Shown: positions 24,113-36,552, counted from the first letter of the stretch. The stretch is DNA of 64,000 bases from Ephydatia muelleri (GCA_013339895.1 JABACO010000130.1:25437-89436); one strand, 5' to 3'. Made by a program: numbers and translations. Notes: a model not told the origin generated them from the letters alone.

Positions 24113-25859
24113 GTCAATGCCACGTCTTAGCCTGCATTTAGGACCACAAACGAACTCCTCTAATTTGCACAGAACTTTACATCCGTCTTGATCAAATCGC
24201 CGCTGAATGGCATTAACAGTATAATCAATGAATTCACAGTATACTATTCGGTATGTACATGTAGCTTCAACAGAATTTTGAGCCTCAGAAACCGATGTAC
24301 CAATCTCAAATCTTCTCTGCATTTTTTCGGTGGCATGGAAGCACTGGATCTCCGATTTGAATACTGCATGTTTTGTTTCAACTATTTGCCAGAAAGAGGT
24401 GAAAGATTCGTCTGATCTCATGCTTTGTATGGTCGCAACTGTCATTTTCATGAGGCTTTGACCATCAGAGGCTGATAGAGAGGACCCCTGCAGTGCTTTT
24501 GATAGGTTATCTGCCATGTTCAGCACTATTCTGCCTAGCTCTACTCCAAAGAAGAAGTCAAATGTCTCCATTTGCTTTGCAACCCCTCCTATGCGAGCTC
24601 GCATTTCACTGTCACTTACTATTTCGTTGGCTTGACCCCATGTTTCTACCAATGCTTCATAATCCTCTGATATGGAAGTCAAAGCTGATGCACTAACAGT
24701 CCAACGAGTAAGACATAGCAACCGAATTGCTGGTACATACATCTAGACCAATATCATTTTTTACTTTTTCAAAAATACTTGTTGTCTGGGAGATTTTTTA
24801 ATCAGTTTTGCCATTTCTTCAACTGAGTCCAATGTATCTCAAAGAATTTTATTACCTTTGATGGCTTCCTGTACAGCTAAAGTTAGTGAATGACCATAAC
24901 AATGTGTATATAATGCTCTCCTCTCTTTTGCTAACAAATTGGTACTTACTCCAGTTTTGCAGCCAGCCATTGAACTGGCCCCATCATAGCACTGTCCACG
25001 ACAGTTCTCAAGAGGGAGAGACAGTCGCAGAAAATGTCTTCAATGGTTCGAGTGATACGTTCAGCTGTGGTATCTTCCATAGAATGTAGACCAATAAACT
25101 CCTCATGGCTAACAAGCTGATCATCCACAAAGCGACTTCAGACAAAGGGCAAGTTGTTCTGTATATCTGTTGTTTCATCTGCCATTATGGTATAATACTG
25201 TCCTGCATGCCTTCTAGAAACTTTCCTAAGAACCGAAAGTCCTATTATTTGAAAAAGCTCATTCTGGATTTCAGGACAAATAAATCGATCCTGTGATTTT
25301 TATCAGCCATGTGTCAAAGCCTGGCACCTCCTGTTTCCTCAGAACCAACAATTGCCTAAAATTACTGTCTACTTCACCTCTGATGCCATTCAAATGATCA
25401 TCACTGTTCGTCACGTAAGGCTAATCCTTGACGAGCCAAGAATTGAATAGAAGAAATGATGGTGAGAAGACAATTACGGTTAAAGGCCATCTGCTCTGCA
25501 TAATCAACACTAAGCTTGTCTCCTACATCCATGCGTACTGTTTTTGCAGCTGTGATCATCATCAAGGCATTGCGGTGGCAAGCAGATCTCTCGTACTTAC
25601 TGAATTTTTCTACTGCCTTTTTCCAATTATAGAAACCCTAGGCAGAGAAAATATTATCCATATATCCAGTCATTGGCATCTTTCGCTCAACAGCTGTTGC
25701 ACAATAAAAGCATAAAATAACATCCTCATCTTCAAGATAGTGCAGCCATGGATAGCTATAATACCATGTGGCGGAAAAGACACATCGTTGAGTGCCAAGC
25801 TGTCGCAGTGGGAATTTTTTGAGCCTTGGCTGATTGGGAGAGGCAGGGAGGATTCATAA

Positions 25860-26300
25860 TGGGAGACATGATACTAGGCTTGATGGCGAATGACTGGCAC
25901 TGCTATTGGGATTTGCCCCCGTCTCTGTATTAGGAGTGCTGGTGTCTAGTTGGGGCATAGTAGTGCAGACTGGAAGCTGGATTTGAGCTGGAAAACATGA
26001 TAGGCCTACTAGGCTGCTGATAAATGACTGGTACTGCTACAGGCACTCTCCCCAGTCTCTGTATTAGGAGTACTGGTGTCTAGTTGGGGCATACTGATAG
26101 TAGTGCAAACTGGAAGCTGGATTCGAGTTGGAAAACATGATACTAGGTTGCTGTTTGATGGTAAATGACTGGCCCTTGCCCCACGGAGTGCTGGTGTCTG
26201 GTGGGGCATAATAGTGCAGGCTGGAAGCTTCGATTGAGCTAGGAGATTGCTGCTTGATGATAAATGACTGGTACTACTAGTCTCTGCATCAGTGTCTACT
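25860..26300. repeat. Diverged ~125-bp tandem repeats inside the hAT 5' region
   Basis: Three to four units contain TGGTGTCTAGTTGGGGCATA and GCTGGAAAACATGATA-like blocks. On the minus strand they encode a low-complexity PACTTMPQLDTSTPNTE-type segment, so the protein N-terminus grew by tandem duplication. Confidence 0.75.
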
Positions 26301-26579
26301 TGGAGCATAGTAGTGCAGGCACGGGAAGAAACACCTGAAGTTGGAAGATTAACATTTGGAAATTCCAAATTATTGTCTTTCAACTTCCAGGAAGGCTGCT
26401 ATGCTTTGAGACGTACTTCAAAATGGACATTGATCGACACACTTTCTCGTTCTAAATATACGGGCGGCTTGCATACCGGAATGTGTTTGTAATATGTCCG
26501 TTTGTGGTACCGTTACCGCGTAATTTATTAGAACATCAACGTGTATTCTTTTATAAATAATATGATGCTGGCCCAAAAT

Positions 26580-26589
<10 letters not shown>

Positions 26590-26622
<33 letters not shown>
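26590..26622. repeat. Poly-G tract, 33 bases
   Basis: Directly follows a T10 run, so the boundary reads T10-G33. It sits between the two divergently oriented hAT remnants. Such a run is also a common site of assembly error. Confidence 0.95.
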
Positions 26623-26623
<1 letters not shown>

Positions 26624-26689
26624 GGGCTTAAGTTCCCCCCCCCCTTACTACGGCCTTGAAAGCTCGAATTGCTTCACAAATGAGTGAGT

Positions 26690-27515
26690 TCAATTTCATT
26701 TTGGGGCTTATGCTTGGTAATTAATTTTTTACTGCAACGTACCGACAATTTGAACAAAGCCTTACAGAGCAGTGTGATTTGTCAGCAGCTGAAGAACAGG
26801 AGTTGGCAAGCCTTTGTGTTGAGACACTAACAAGGATTAGAACTGAATAATGTTTTGACCTCTTTTGGCTTAAGGTACAAAACATTGTTGCGAAGCAGTG
26901 TTGCCTAGACAGAGAAAAGGACGTAGGAAATTAGAAATAGGAAGGAGAGCCATCATACTTTGTCAATGTATCTGACTATTTCAGCATTCATTATTTTGAG
27001 GCACTTGATTTAGTTATAAACAGCGATTTGATCACCTGGCTATGCATGGCACTTACAAGAATCTTCAGCAACGTTAGATATATACAGCAAATGGGACGAA
27101 TTATGATCATGAGTTTGAATTTGTGATGAAGTTCTATGGAATGATTTTGAACCAAGCTCTTTCAAAGTGCAATTAGAAACTCTAAGCACACATTTCATAT
27201 CGATATGCGAGACAAGCAACGATGATGCATCACTCTGCCATATGTACATGTCAAAGTCCAAGGCACTGATATTTTCACAGATGATTGGTATTGATCCAGC
27301 TTAGTGATGCCTGCAACTAATGCCACAAGTGAAAGATCTTTTGTGCATTTCGCAGAGTTAAAACATATTTGTGAACCACCATGACTCAAGCAAGACTAAA
27401 TCATCTCATGGTCTTGCATTTGCATAGGGTTGAAACTTATGCATTAGACATCCATGATATAGATGATGACTTTGTATCAGGTCATGAAAATAGAGTTACG
27501 CTCTTTGGACGGTAC
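26690..27515 (+). pseudogene. Second hAT transposase remnant, opposite strand
   Basis: Near 26760 the frame reads LSAAEEQELASLCVETLTRI. Near 27305 it reads VMPATNATSERSF, then with frameshifts and stops the rest of a hAT dimerisation domain (MTQARLNHLMVLHLHRVE, pieced across frames) and a C-terminus ending near 27515. It is divergent from the copy at 23448-26390, so it is a separate insertion rather than part of the same gene. Confidence 0.65.
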
Positions 27516-27519
27516 TAAT

Positions 27520-28170
27520 GCTATTTCTTTCCTATTCACCTATATATTTTTGTGATAAGGTTCAGTGACTAATTATACTCAACAGTAGGGTTGAAATTAA
27601 TTTGAATGAATAGGAAAGCTACCTCTGATTAATTGTACAAATTGAGCATTTAATTTATGCAACAGTCAATCTCTTTATTTCACTCTAACAACATACATGA
27701 CATTTACAAATTGAATGAACAAGATTAATACTTTATAGAGTGTTTCAAATTCTTTATTAGCATCCTTTTAGCTTTGACCCCTACTCAGTATCCCAGTGGT
27801 GCAGTACTCTAGAACAAGTAACAGGAAGTTAGCAGGGAATTACTGTTCATCGTGCGAGGTCTATTCACCAGGGGTGCAGTACTTTAGAACAAGGTCTATT
27901 TAGAACACTTGTCTCTCACATTACTGTAACAAGTGTTTTCACATAGTGCAGATTTTTCGTGAGTTTCGTCTACAAAAAGTGTCGACTTCTGGGGCTCCTA
28001 GCTTACAGCGCTCCCACCACGACCCCTGGCTGGTCAAGAGATGTGCCACCCCCCCTCCTCAGGACGATGGGTGTTGTTGCCCCTCCCCCTGGCCTACCGA
28101 ATACTTTACCCTTCCGACGCCCGCCCCTTAATGCTTTATTTCTAAATAAGTAATATTAAAAGCGATTTAA
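27520..28170. other. Upstream region of PAF1, no motif supported
   Basis: AT-rich DNA to about 27950, then a more GC-rich stretch (28000-28130) just before the PAF1 start codon. The 5' UTR and promoter presumably lie here. I see no TATA box or other element I can defend. Confidence 0.4.
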
Positions 28171-28549
28171 ATGCCAGCTGCCACGGAATCGAAGAAACCG
28201 CCTAAGGTGTACGTAAGCTAAAACTTGTATTTGGATCCTCATTGCCTTTTCACCTCGTATGCTCTTTGCTACAGTGGTGAAAAGCGTTCTGTCGCTCAGA
28301 GAGGTGTTCCTTCAAGCACAAGGTAATTGAGCCTTGTGTTTGTATGCATGCGCATGTGTTGCGATATTCTAAGTAGTATCGCTGGATATGGGTTGATAGT
28401 AGTGAATGAAGACGTATAACATAACTCTACGGGTAGGCTATTATGTAATATTTGGTAGTGGGCTCGATTTTTTTAAGAAGGCAAATGTTCACCTTGGGGA
28501 CATATCGAATAGTGTTCCCATCCGTGGAACAAGCTGTACCTCCTCTGGA

Positions 28550-28606
<57 letters not shown>

Positions 28607-31600
28607 CAGGATATACTTAAATGATGTAATTCTAATTTCATTAAATAATACATGTATACCAGAATGAGGCGTAAAAGATAAAATGTACAAAAATCTAATC
28701 ATGTACTTCCAACGGAACACAGCCCTTCAAACAGGCTCCTCAAGATGGGTTCATTACCACTCCTTATTTTGTGTATTGGAGTAAAATGAATCAATAATGT
28801 AAACTTTCTATTTCTGCTCCTGCTTTTAACAGGAATGATTTGTTGTGCTCAGTGAAGTACAAGAACACTCTTCCAGATATTCCATTTGACCCCAAATTTT
28901 TGTCTTATCCGTTTGAACCTCAGAGGTTTGTGAATCCGCTGAGATCTTTAGTTTTATTTTTTAATATTGCCCTCGGCCATTCATTGTTGTTGCAGATATA
29001 TCCAATACACTTCGACTAGTCTGGAACGAAACCACAAGCATGAACTTTTGACCGAAATTGATTTAGGTGTACCTATTGATCTTATTTTACCTGAAACGTA
29101 CTCCAATCAAGATCTCAAGGTGTCATAGTCATAGTCATAATCCTTGTTAAACATAACACTGTTTATTGTATAAGCTATTATTTTCATGAACAATTTAAAA
29201 CTATTCATTAGATGTTGTTTTAATAGGTCCTTTGGATCAAGCGGATGAAGCTTTGCTGGAGGAAGAGCTAGCGCAACAAACTGATTCAAAAAGGTTGTAA
29301 ATTCACTAAATTAATGGCATAGCTGACCTGTACAGAATGATTAAGGGCTCGACAGCATGCCAAGAATGTCTCCTGGCTAAGACGAACAGAATACATTTCA
29401 ACTGAGTATTCCAGGCCCCATGCATCAAATGAGAGTGCAGAAACAAAGTATGTGGACTATGATGATATCTGTATTGATACACATATTGTTAATTATGCCA
29501 ATCGACAATGCAGAGTGTTGTAGCAATGAAACAGTTAGTCTCTTTGCATTGGATTAGTTAAAGAGGCAGCGTACAATTATAGTGCATCTCTTGTGTTGAA
29601 CAAATTCATGCACATGTTGTAGAATAATAATCTTATCTTGATTTTTGTTCAATTTTAGAGTTGGGTACAGTGTTAAAAAGAAGCTTCAGGGATTGGATGT
29701 TTATAAAGTAAAAGCACTATACTAGTTAGTATTATGCACTTTAATAATTTATGTCTATTTTAACAGGATCGTGCCAGCCAGATAACAGCCATAGAAACCA
29801 CATTTGAAGCTGCTAAACAGCCAGTATGACATTAACTAAAGCAGTACTAAAGTTGTGTTTGTTCATACATATGTTCCTGCATAGATTGATAAACACTACA
29901 GTAAACCTGGAGTTCAGGCAAAGGAAGTTTTGCCTTTATTTCCTGACTTTGACGTAAGTTGTAGTCTAGCGTAGTATTAAGCATGGGTAGCTTGCATATT
30001 TAATTTTAATATAAACAAATTATTTTTATTGTTTACTATTCCAAATATTGGAATGGTAAATAATAAAAAATAATTTGTTTATATTAAAATTAAGATCTCA
30101 AAGGTGTCATAGTCATAGTCATAATCCTTGTTAAACATAACACTTCATACTGTGTTTGTCAAAAATTAATGGTATTAATTTAATTGTAATGATTTCCAGA
30201 TGAACCTGATCAGCATCAATCAGCTCTGTAAAGACCTACTGAATAGTAATGCAATAAAATCAAAATCTCTACATAATTGAGTGATAGAGCTAGCTGATAA
30301 TGAAGCCCATAGCATGCATTGTTGTGAGATAGCACTGTTAAAAATAAAACATGTTCTCTTGACATACTCCGAATGCTCATTTGAAGTTAAATGCAGAATG
30401 GGACAAGTGGGATTCAATTGTTCAATAATCTGTCCATCAAAACTGGCAAGAGCAATTTCATGTACATAATGCTCTTGTTATGCATAAATGGTCAACACAA
30501 TGTACAGCAATGCATTTCTACCAGGTGCCACAGTATGAACATGTTTCAAATTAGACTGGGTATCAATTCAAAGGGTCAAAGTTGCATTAACTCTTTTGCG
30601 GACAACAGCGCAATTTTGCGCCGCAGCTGCTATGAAGTGAAGGTACTTTATTTACCTAACCATTGCCGTTTTTGGAGTCAACAACACATTTTAATTTTTT
30701 GTTGTTTTGTTCTCTTCAAATTCGCATGAATTGTTTATAAAGAACGTTTTCCCGCAACACGGAAACGTGTATTTCCTCACAATACCACACTAACTGCCAA
30801 CGCCCGCGAAACAGTTAAATTGACCTGTGCAAATGCAGTATGCATTGCTTACTCAGCTAACATTGCATTATCTCAATACTTTTTTTTTTTTTCAGTTGTG
30901 GAAGCTGCCATTTGCTCAGGTGATCTTTGACTCAGATCCAGCTCTGACAGGAACAGCAGAAACACTGCATGTGGATGATATGTCCCAAGCAATGATCAGG
31001 TATGTTATGTACTATTAACTACATTGTTGCGTTTTGTCATTTATTAATTCTTTTACAATTAGGGGGATGATGGATGAGAACAATGAACAGTTCGTGGCAT
31101 ATTTTCTTCCTACTGAAGAAACGACACAAAAGAGAAAGAATGATGAAAAGCAACAACTTCTATATCAAGCTCAAGAGTAGGATTGCAATAATGATTGTCC
31201 CATTTAAAAACTAATTCCAAATTCAGGTATGAATATCGATTGACTAGAGAGTACAATTGGAATGTGAAAAACAAAGCTAGCAAGGGCTATGAGGTAATGT
31301 TATTGCATTGTTCTTCAATTCGTACATGTTGTGATGATTGTTGCACCTGGCAGGAAACATACTTCTTTGTTGTAAGGCCTGGGCAAGGTGTATTCTACAA
31401 TGAGATTGAGACTCGGTACGGAATTATGTATCAAAATGATCCAAATGTTGCATGTTTGATATCCATTAGTGTGCGTCTTACAAAGAGGAGAGGAAAGACA
31501 ACTCGCTCAGCTATGAATTCTAAGCTGATAGTGAAACATAGGGAGATGACAGATGACGAGTTGCTTGCCCAAGTAAGGTTTTCATACAATAAAAAGAAAT

Positions 31601-31812
31601 CAAATTTTATTCTGTCCTGTTAATTTTAGGAAGCAAGATTGTCACAACTGGAATCAGGAGTTCTGGAAGACACAGACCAACCAAGAGATGGTGAACTTGT
31701 GGAAGAAGCAGATGCACAAGATGGAAAGGATGCTGGAACAATGGAAGAAAGTGCAGGTAGTGATCAAGATGAGGAATTTGAGAAAGCATTTGGAAGTGGA
31801 GAAGAAGATTAA
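28171..31812 (+). CDS. PAF1: RNA polymerase II-associated factor 1 (PAF complex scaffold)
   Basis: PAF1 is a nuclear subunit of the PAF complex, which travels with RNA polymerase II and is needed for elongation and for co-transcriptional H2B ubiquitination and H3 methylation. Exons: 28171-28208, 28275-28322, 28833-28925, 28996-29119, 29227-29293, 29346-29447, 29659-29707, 29767-29823, 29885-29953, 30896-30999, 31063-31176, 31227-31293, 31354-31415, 31470-31572, 31630-31812. All introns are GT-AG. Family signatures in order are [79 protein letters not shown] and an acidic tail ending AFGSGEED. About 426 aa is expected, shorter than the human protein (531 aa) mainly in the acidic C-terminus. 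All phases join except exon 4 to exon 5, where one base is missing (see findings). The first two exons are the least certain. Confidence 0.95.
28551..28602. repeat. (CA)26 microsatellite in PAF1 intron 2
   Basis: Perfect CA tract in the 510-bp intron 2 of PAF1. Conserved splice sites lie more than 200 bp away on either side. Confidence 0.95.
30000..30093. repeat. 94-bp palindrome in PAF1 intron 9
   Basis: Two arms of about 45 bp (TTAATTTTAATATAAACAAA and its reverse complement at the other end) meet near 30046 at an ATTCCAAATATTGGAAT centre. It directly abuts the duplicated splice-site segment at 30094-30144. Confidence 0.85.
30094..30144 (+). repeat. Copy of the PAF1 exon 4/intron 4 junction inside intron 9
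   Basis: Matches 29111-29160 base for base apart from one extra A (CTCAAAGG here, CTCAAGG in the exon copy). It includes the last nine exon-4 bases, the donor and 41 bases of intron. It is non-coding in its present place. Confidence 0.9.
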
Positions 31813-32340
31813 GCGTCACAACTGTAAATTTAAATTTATTTCATCAGCTTTGAAATCTGACTGGTTCACCGGTTTAACAAGCTTCCATGCTTTTACCTGC
31901 CACTGTAGAACATAGCAGTTAACAATTATTTCTTACGATACAAGTGATTTAATATACATGTTAGTTGATGTAATAACAGCTATTAACGTACGAGAAAAAA
32001 ATGGCCATCCCACTAAAACGGTACATTTAACGGAGCGGATGGTGTATGTCGTGGACTCTGTTACAATGCAGTGCATGGAAGAAACGCTTCGTCATCGCAT
32101 TTTTTAACACTCGATCGAGATTCACGCCCACGGGCCAAGGAGCAAATTACTGTGAAGGTTCCAGGATTGCCTGCCTCCTTGGCAGTTCCCCCCCACACCA
32201 CTTTATGTATATGTTCTATAATGCTGCCCACAAATGCACCTGTCTATATATCACATTCCGCGCTATATGTGATTGGTGGCTTTTACTGTGGTTCAAGTGG
32301 TGGTTTTTCCTAGCTCACCTCCTTCAAATACAGCAACGTT
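31813..32340. other. PAF1 3' flank, then start of transposon remnant
   Basis: 31813-32045 is AT-rich and presumably includes the PAF1 3' UTR; no AATAAA is seen there. From about 32150 an open frame reads APVYISHSALYVIGGFYCGS but I cannot assign it. Confidence 0.35.
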
Positions 32341-32910
32341 ATTAAGGAGACGGAAACGGAGCTAAGTGCAATTAAATGGTGTCAAACGAATGGACTTCTT
32401 GCTAAAGATAAGATGTGTGCATGCAATAGGTTGATGGAAATCAGTAGAGAAAAGAATAGAGAGAAAGATAAAGGATTTTACTTTAGATGCACTGTAAGAA
32501 GTTGTAGAAAAGAGATTAGTGTTTGTAAAGATACCTTTTTGAAGGTTCCCACTTATCTATAGCTACAATTGTTTAAATAGTTTTCGACGAATGCTTACTA
32601 GTGCGCAGGAAGTATACAATGTACGACACCACGTAGGCGAATGGGTTTTTGGAGGCTGCGGTTGGTAGACAAGGTGGGGTTTTGGAGGCTACGGTGTGGT
32701 AGACAAAGTAGGTTTTATGGTTCCCGTAGATCTACCTATAATTCGCCAGCATATCGTGCCAGGAACTACAATAATTTCGGATCTCTGGGCTATCACCAGT
32801 GATGAGATTGAGAACAGTTCATTTTCAGAAGCGCTGCCAGACATAATATTCCTGCTCTGCCAAAATGAAATCGGCCATCTGAAACGGACTCGTTGTGAAA
32901 ATGTCTAGGC
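32340..32910 (+). pseudogene. Merlin/IS1595 (ISXO2-like) transposase remnant
   Basis: The frame at about 32345-32560 reads AIKWCQTNGLLAKDKMCACN and RCTVRSCRKEISVCKDTFLK. This is the N-terminal zinc-binding module of ISXO2-like transposases (C-x2-C ... C-x4-C pattern). After a stop and frameshift, GEWVFGGCGW (near 32640) and DLPIIRQHIVPGTTIISDLW (near 32720) match the DDE core, including the TxISDxW motif that carries a catalytic Asp. The 32640-32710 stretch contains a ~40-bp duplication. It is degenerate and adjacent to the 3' side of PAF1. Merlin is the eukaryotic relative of IS1595. Confidence 0.7.
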
Positions 32911-33118
32911 GGACAACTAGACCCCTTGATGATATATAGTTTGAATCCTCGCTCGCTCGTTGGAAGGAACGTCGTGAAACGGTAATTACAGTGCATAAAG
33001 TGATAGCACTCTAAGCAGTGGAGAATATCTATTAACAAGGCAGTCACGCGGTTCAATTTTTTGTTGTGTAGCATGAGCGCAAGCTACTGCCTGAGCTATA
33101 TCCTTAGGTCTGTTTATA

Positions 33119-33223
33119 GTCTCGTACCCAGACCCACATCGCAGCTGCGGATGGATTACATCACCGCTACGCGAGCGGTGATGTAATCCATCCGCAGCTG
33201 CGATGTGGGTCTGGGTACGAGAC
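33119..33223. mobile_element. 105-bp perfect hairpin MITE with TA duplication
   Basis: Begins GTCTCGTACCCAGACCCACA and ends in the exact reverse complement. Arms of about 50 bp meet at a TACGCGA centre. It is flanked by TA on both sides, as in Tc1/mariner insertions. A 75-bp relative with the same termini lies at 39326-39400. Confidence 0.9.
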
Positions 33224-33239
33224 TAGTCTGTTTAGGAAG

Positions 33240-34420
33240 AGTCACTGACCTATAAAGTGCTTCCTTGTGACACTCAGATTGCTCATGTCATTTGAAGTTA
33301 ACTGTGGCATCTTTCCAGTTCGAATACCCAGAGCTATATTGAGAAAGTAATATAGCTGTCACTAGGCCCACTCGAAACATTGCCTCACACAAATGTAGCA
33401 CAACACTAAGTCACGCGCTTCATCGTAGTGCAGCCAATTCCAGGTTTAAACAAAGCAGCTTGAAATGGTCTCTTTTTCGGGTTTATTTGGCCATAACTTC
33501 GGTTAGGAAACCCTGAACGATGGTTGATTTGGCGCTATTATTCTCTCCGTAATGGTAGGCAACTCCGCGGTACTACAGGGTGTCCCACAATCAGGAAAAA
33601 TCGTTATTGTTTTATAGAAATTATGTGCCTTTCAGATTAATTTGTGCTTTCTTGTATAAATCTGCGCATACAAAATGCATGAAATAACACAAGTTCAGCT
33701 CTTCACTCTGCGGAGGATGGCTCTGGCATCAGCTCTTATTAAACAAATGCTCAAGTTTGAGAACAGTTCAAACGAAGCCTGTGACTTTGGCAGTGAATTG
33801 TGTATCGTCAGCCTAGCTATATGGCCTGCGCCAGAAAATTTGATGCTTCTCTACCCCAAGCCCCATAGGAGTCAACTGCTAGAGGGGTTGAGACCCACCC
33901 TAAAGCTAAGCATTTCTCATCATTGGCCTGGTGTTTCCTGCTTTCCGTCGTTTCAAGGACTGCACCTCCCGCTTCAGCTAAAGTTGAAGCATTTAGTGGT
34001 GAGACAACAGAGATTTCCAGGGCAACGGGCCTTCCATAATTCCATATGATACTAATCACTTTCAGGAAGTAATTATCAAATCACAGGTTAATTAATCGAA
34101 GTTGATTAACATTAATGTTGACAACAAGTTAATTTTTCGGAAACCTGAAATTCAAGATAAATTTTTTTTCCCGCTGCGGGAAAATTAACATGTGTAGCGC
34201 TTGCGCATGCGCAGAACGTACCCTGTGCGCGATTGCCGTTCCCAGACCCACCCTTCACGAAATTCACGGGGTATACGAAATTACCTCTTTTGATTTGCAC
34301 CGGTGTAAGCGCGTTTTAGGGACCCTTATTATCGGCGACCTCGGGTCCCCATAACGCTTGCGAATAAGGACCCCCCGTCCTCATATCGCTAGTGTTATGA
34401 GGACATCCTCCATAGACATA
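33240..34420. other. No gene recognised
   Basis: Contains an open frame at 33675-34049 without recognisable motifs. A GC-rich stretch (34190-34400) contains GCGCTTGCGCATGCGC and several GGGACC/GGTCCC pairs. TACAGGGTGTCCCA near 33575 resembles a mariner end, without a partner. Confidence 0.35.
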
Positions 34421-34426
34421 GGAACC

Positions 34427-34454
34427 GGGGGGGGGAGGGGGGGGGGGGGGGGGG
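34427..34454. repeat. Poly-G tract with one A
   Basis: G9-A-G18, shortly after a GGACCCCCCG-rich region. Confidence 0.95.
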
Positions 34455-34689
34455 CCATGCTGAATTTATATTAGACACACCCTTTGGGCCCCCCCAATCT
34501 GTTTACGTTCCTACGCTTCTGCCCTCATCCCAATATCATTAGCGTTTAGGGGACCCCATGTAATTTGACATGCAGATGAGATAAATTAATATTGCCAATA
34601 CATGAACGCGCACGACAGAACAATAAACCACTACACTGATGTTAAATCAACAATCCTTGCAGTTCCAGGCTATCAGACACATTAAAGAC

Positions 34690-34970
34690 GGATACTGTAT
34701 TTCTTTTGCCTACATTTCTTGACAGGAGCATTAATTGTTGGGAATGGCATCAGCTTCTGACTTTCAAAGCACTTTAACAAGTGATTTTTCTATGCATCCT
34801 TTTTAAGGGCTAAATCTTGCAAATTATCTCCTTGTACCCAACGGTACCCAAACAGATGCTCCACAGTCCAGTCCCCATGCTGAATAGACTGACGTGGTAT
34901 ATTCAGTGTAGAACTTCCAATGCACCAATTAGTACTGTCTAGACGATGCAGCTCGTTTTTTTAGAAAGAA
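34690..34970 (-). pseudogene. Unidentified protein-like fragment
   Basis: On the minus strand from about 34965 the frame reads NELHRLDSTNWCIGSSTLNI, then QHGDWTVEHLFGYRWVQGDN and LQDLALKKDA before a stop. A further open part contains LMPFPTINAPVKKCRQKK. Composition is protein-like, but I do not recognise the family. Because it is short, ends in a stop and lies among repeats, a transposon relic is most likely. Confidence 0.35.
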
Positions 34971-36460
34971 CAGTGATTACCCAGTGAGATTCATCAGTAT
35001 GATGAATTTGTGCTGCTGCACTAAGAAAATTTTTAAAAAAATATAATTTATATGACTATTTTAGTATCATACATTCTAGTATCGTTCCGTTATTTGAGAC
35101 AAGGTTTTGTCCCTTCCAAGACGAACCAAATTATGAATACTACTGCAAATTATTCGTTTTCTTTCTTCGACGTTTTCAACAACGAAGCGAGGCTTTTTTT
35201 TCCCCGCTTCCAACCCACATACAATAGCTTTCCAGTATCAGTTACAAAAACATTTTCCTAGTTTAGGTTTCGTTATTAGTATTCTACGACGGATTCGTGG
35301 TTTACTATGACCAGTGAAGTTATGAACGTTCACAATATAATACAATTGATGAATACGATTTGAAGAGGTCAGACAATCACAACTGCTACCACACGCGCCT
35401 CCGCTACCCGAGACATGCACGAGGCCTACTTTAAAAAAACAAAAACACGCACTATATGCCGCGTCGTATATAGTGGGTCATGTCACGTCAGTTCAATCAC
35501 TTTTGGGTCAATCTTAACCAATTCATCACACATGTGTCTGAGTTTCAGAAACTAAATATGGGATCGAAAAGGGACCTAGCGCATATTATAAAATTTGGGA
35601 CAGTTTCCGCGAAAATTGCCCCACGGATATATTATAAAATGTTATAAGAATGCATCGCGGGTGAATCGCTATAACTTCCCAACGGTTAACGCTATCGACT
35701 TTCTATTTTCAACAATTCATACTACACCATTTCACTACGGGGAAACGTATTTTGGGGCCTTGCACTAGTTCCTTGCTGATGCTACGAAGTCCGATACCCC
35801 ATGAGGTTCAAAACCGTCACATCTTCAGCTAGGAGTATTTAAATCGCTTCAAATTCCGTATGTACATACAGGGGTCCTGTTGCTATTGATGTGTTCAGTT
35901 CGTTAATTTTTACTCTATCCGTCACGGAGATACAGCTGTGCAAAGTTAATGCACATTTCCCGCTCGATTGCACCATTTTTGCATGCAACCCGTGTTCCAT
36001 TCTCCCAATCCACAATAAATTTTGATAACTTCTTTGTTCCGCCCATTACTAAGCTAGCCGTTCTCAACTGTTTTTGTCTCACTCAGGCAGTGAGTTTATG
36101 CGGGAAAGTTAAAAGAAGAAGAACGCTGCTCAGTTCCAGACGATCGTACCAAATTAACGGACCCCAAGTGAATATAACTTGCGCCTCCCACGTCGCCGGC
36201 AGTATTCAAAACGGCACGCGTAAGGCTATTTGCTAAGCACTCACATCATCCTCTAGTCGTGTAATAAAGCTTTCCTATTTGCCATTATCTTGCTAAAATC
36301 ATCGTCTTATATCTGCCACGCCCACTCGGCTACGATTTCGGTCTCACACAATTAACTTTCAGCTCACACATACTCATGCAGGCTCCCACTTGTGCACACA
36401 CTTGCATTGTTACGTACATGGCCCTGTACACTATCGTATGGCATATTTTCTTATACACAA

Positions 36461-36552
<92 letters not shown>

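Larger units (their letters stand above)
23448..26390 (-). pseudogene. hAT-superfamily transposase remnant (TTF finger, DUF4371, dimerisation domain)
   Basis: Read on the minus strand from about 26390. First comes a Ser/Thr/Pro-rich segment built on diverged ~125-bp DNA repeats (26383-26009). A zinc-finger-like segment follows (NWKKAVEKFSKYERSACHRN, about 25660-25400). A DUF4371/RNase H-like block is next (DDQLVSHEEFIGLHSMEDTT, 25128-24946). The longest intact stretch is 24742-24086, with ALVETWGQANEIVSDSEMRA. The hAT C-terminal dimerisation block is at 23842-23560 (LILVMPATYAVSERTFSALR). The order matches TTF-type/ZMYM1-like hAT proteins. Stops, frameshifts and a foreign insertion at 23915-24112 make it inactive. 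Confidence 0.8.

Noticed and set aside
33570-33600. Mariner terminus (TACAGGGTGTCCCA)
   Set aside because: No inverted partner or transposase was found nearby. A similar TACAGGGTGATCC near 16930 belongs to the 573-bp repeat.
33675-34049. 124-aa open frame
   Set aside because: No motif, no splice context, and composition is not distinctive.
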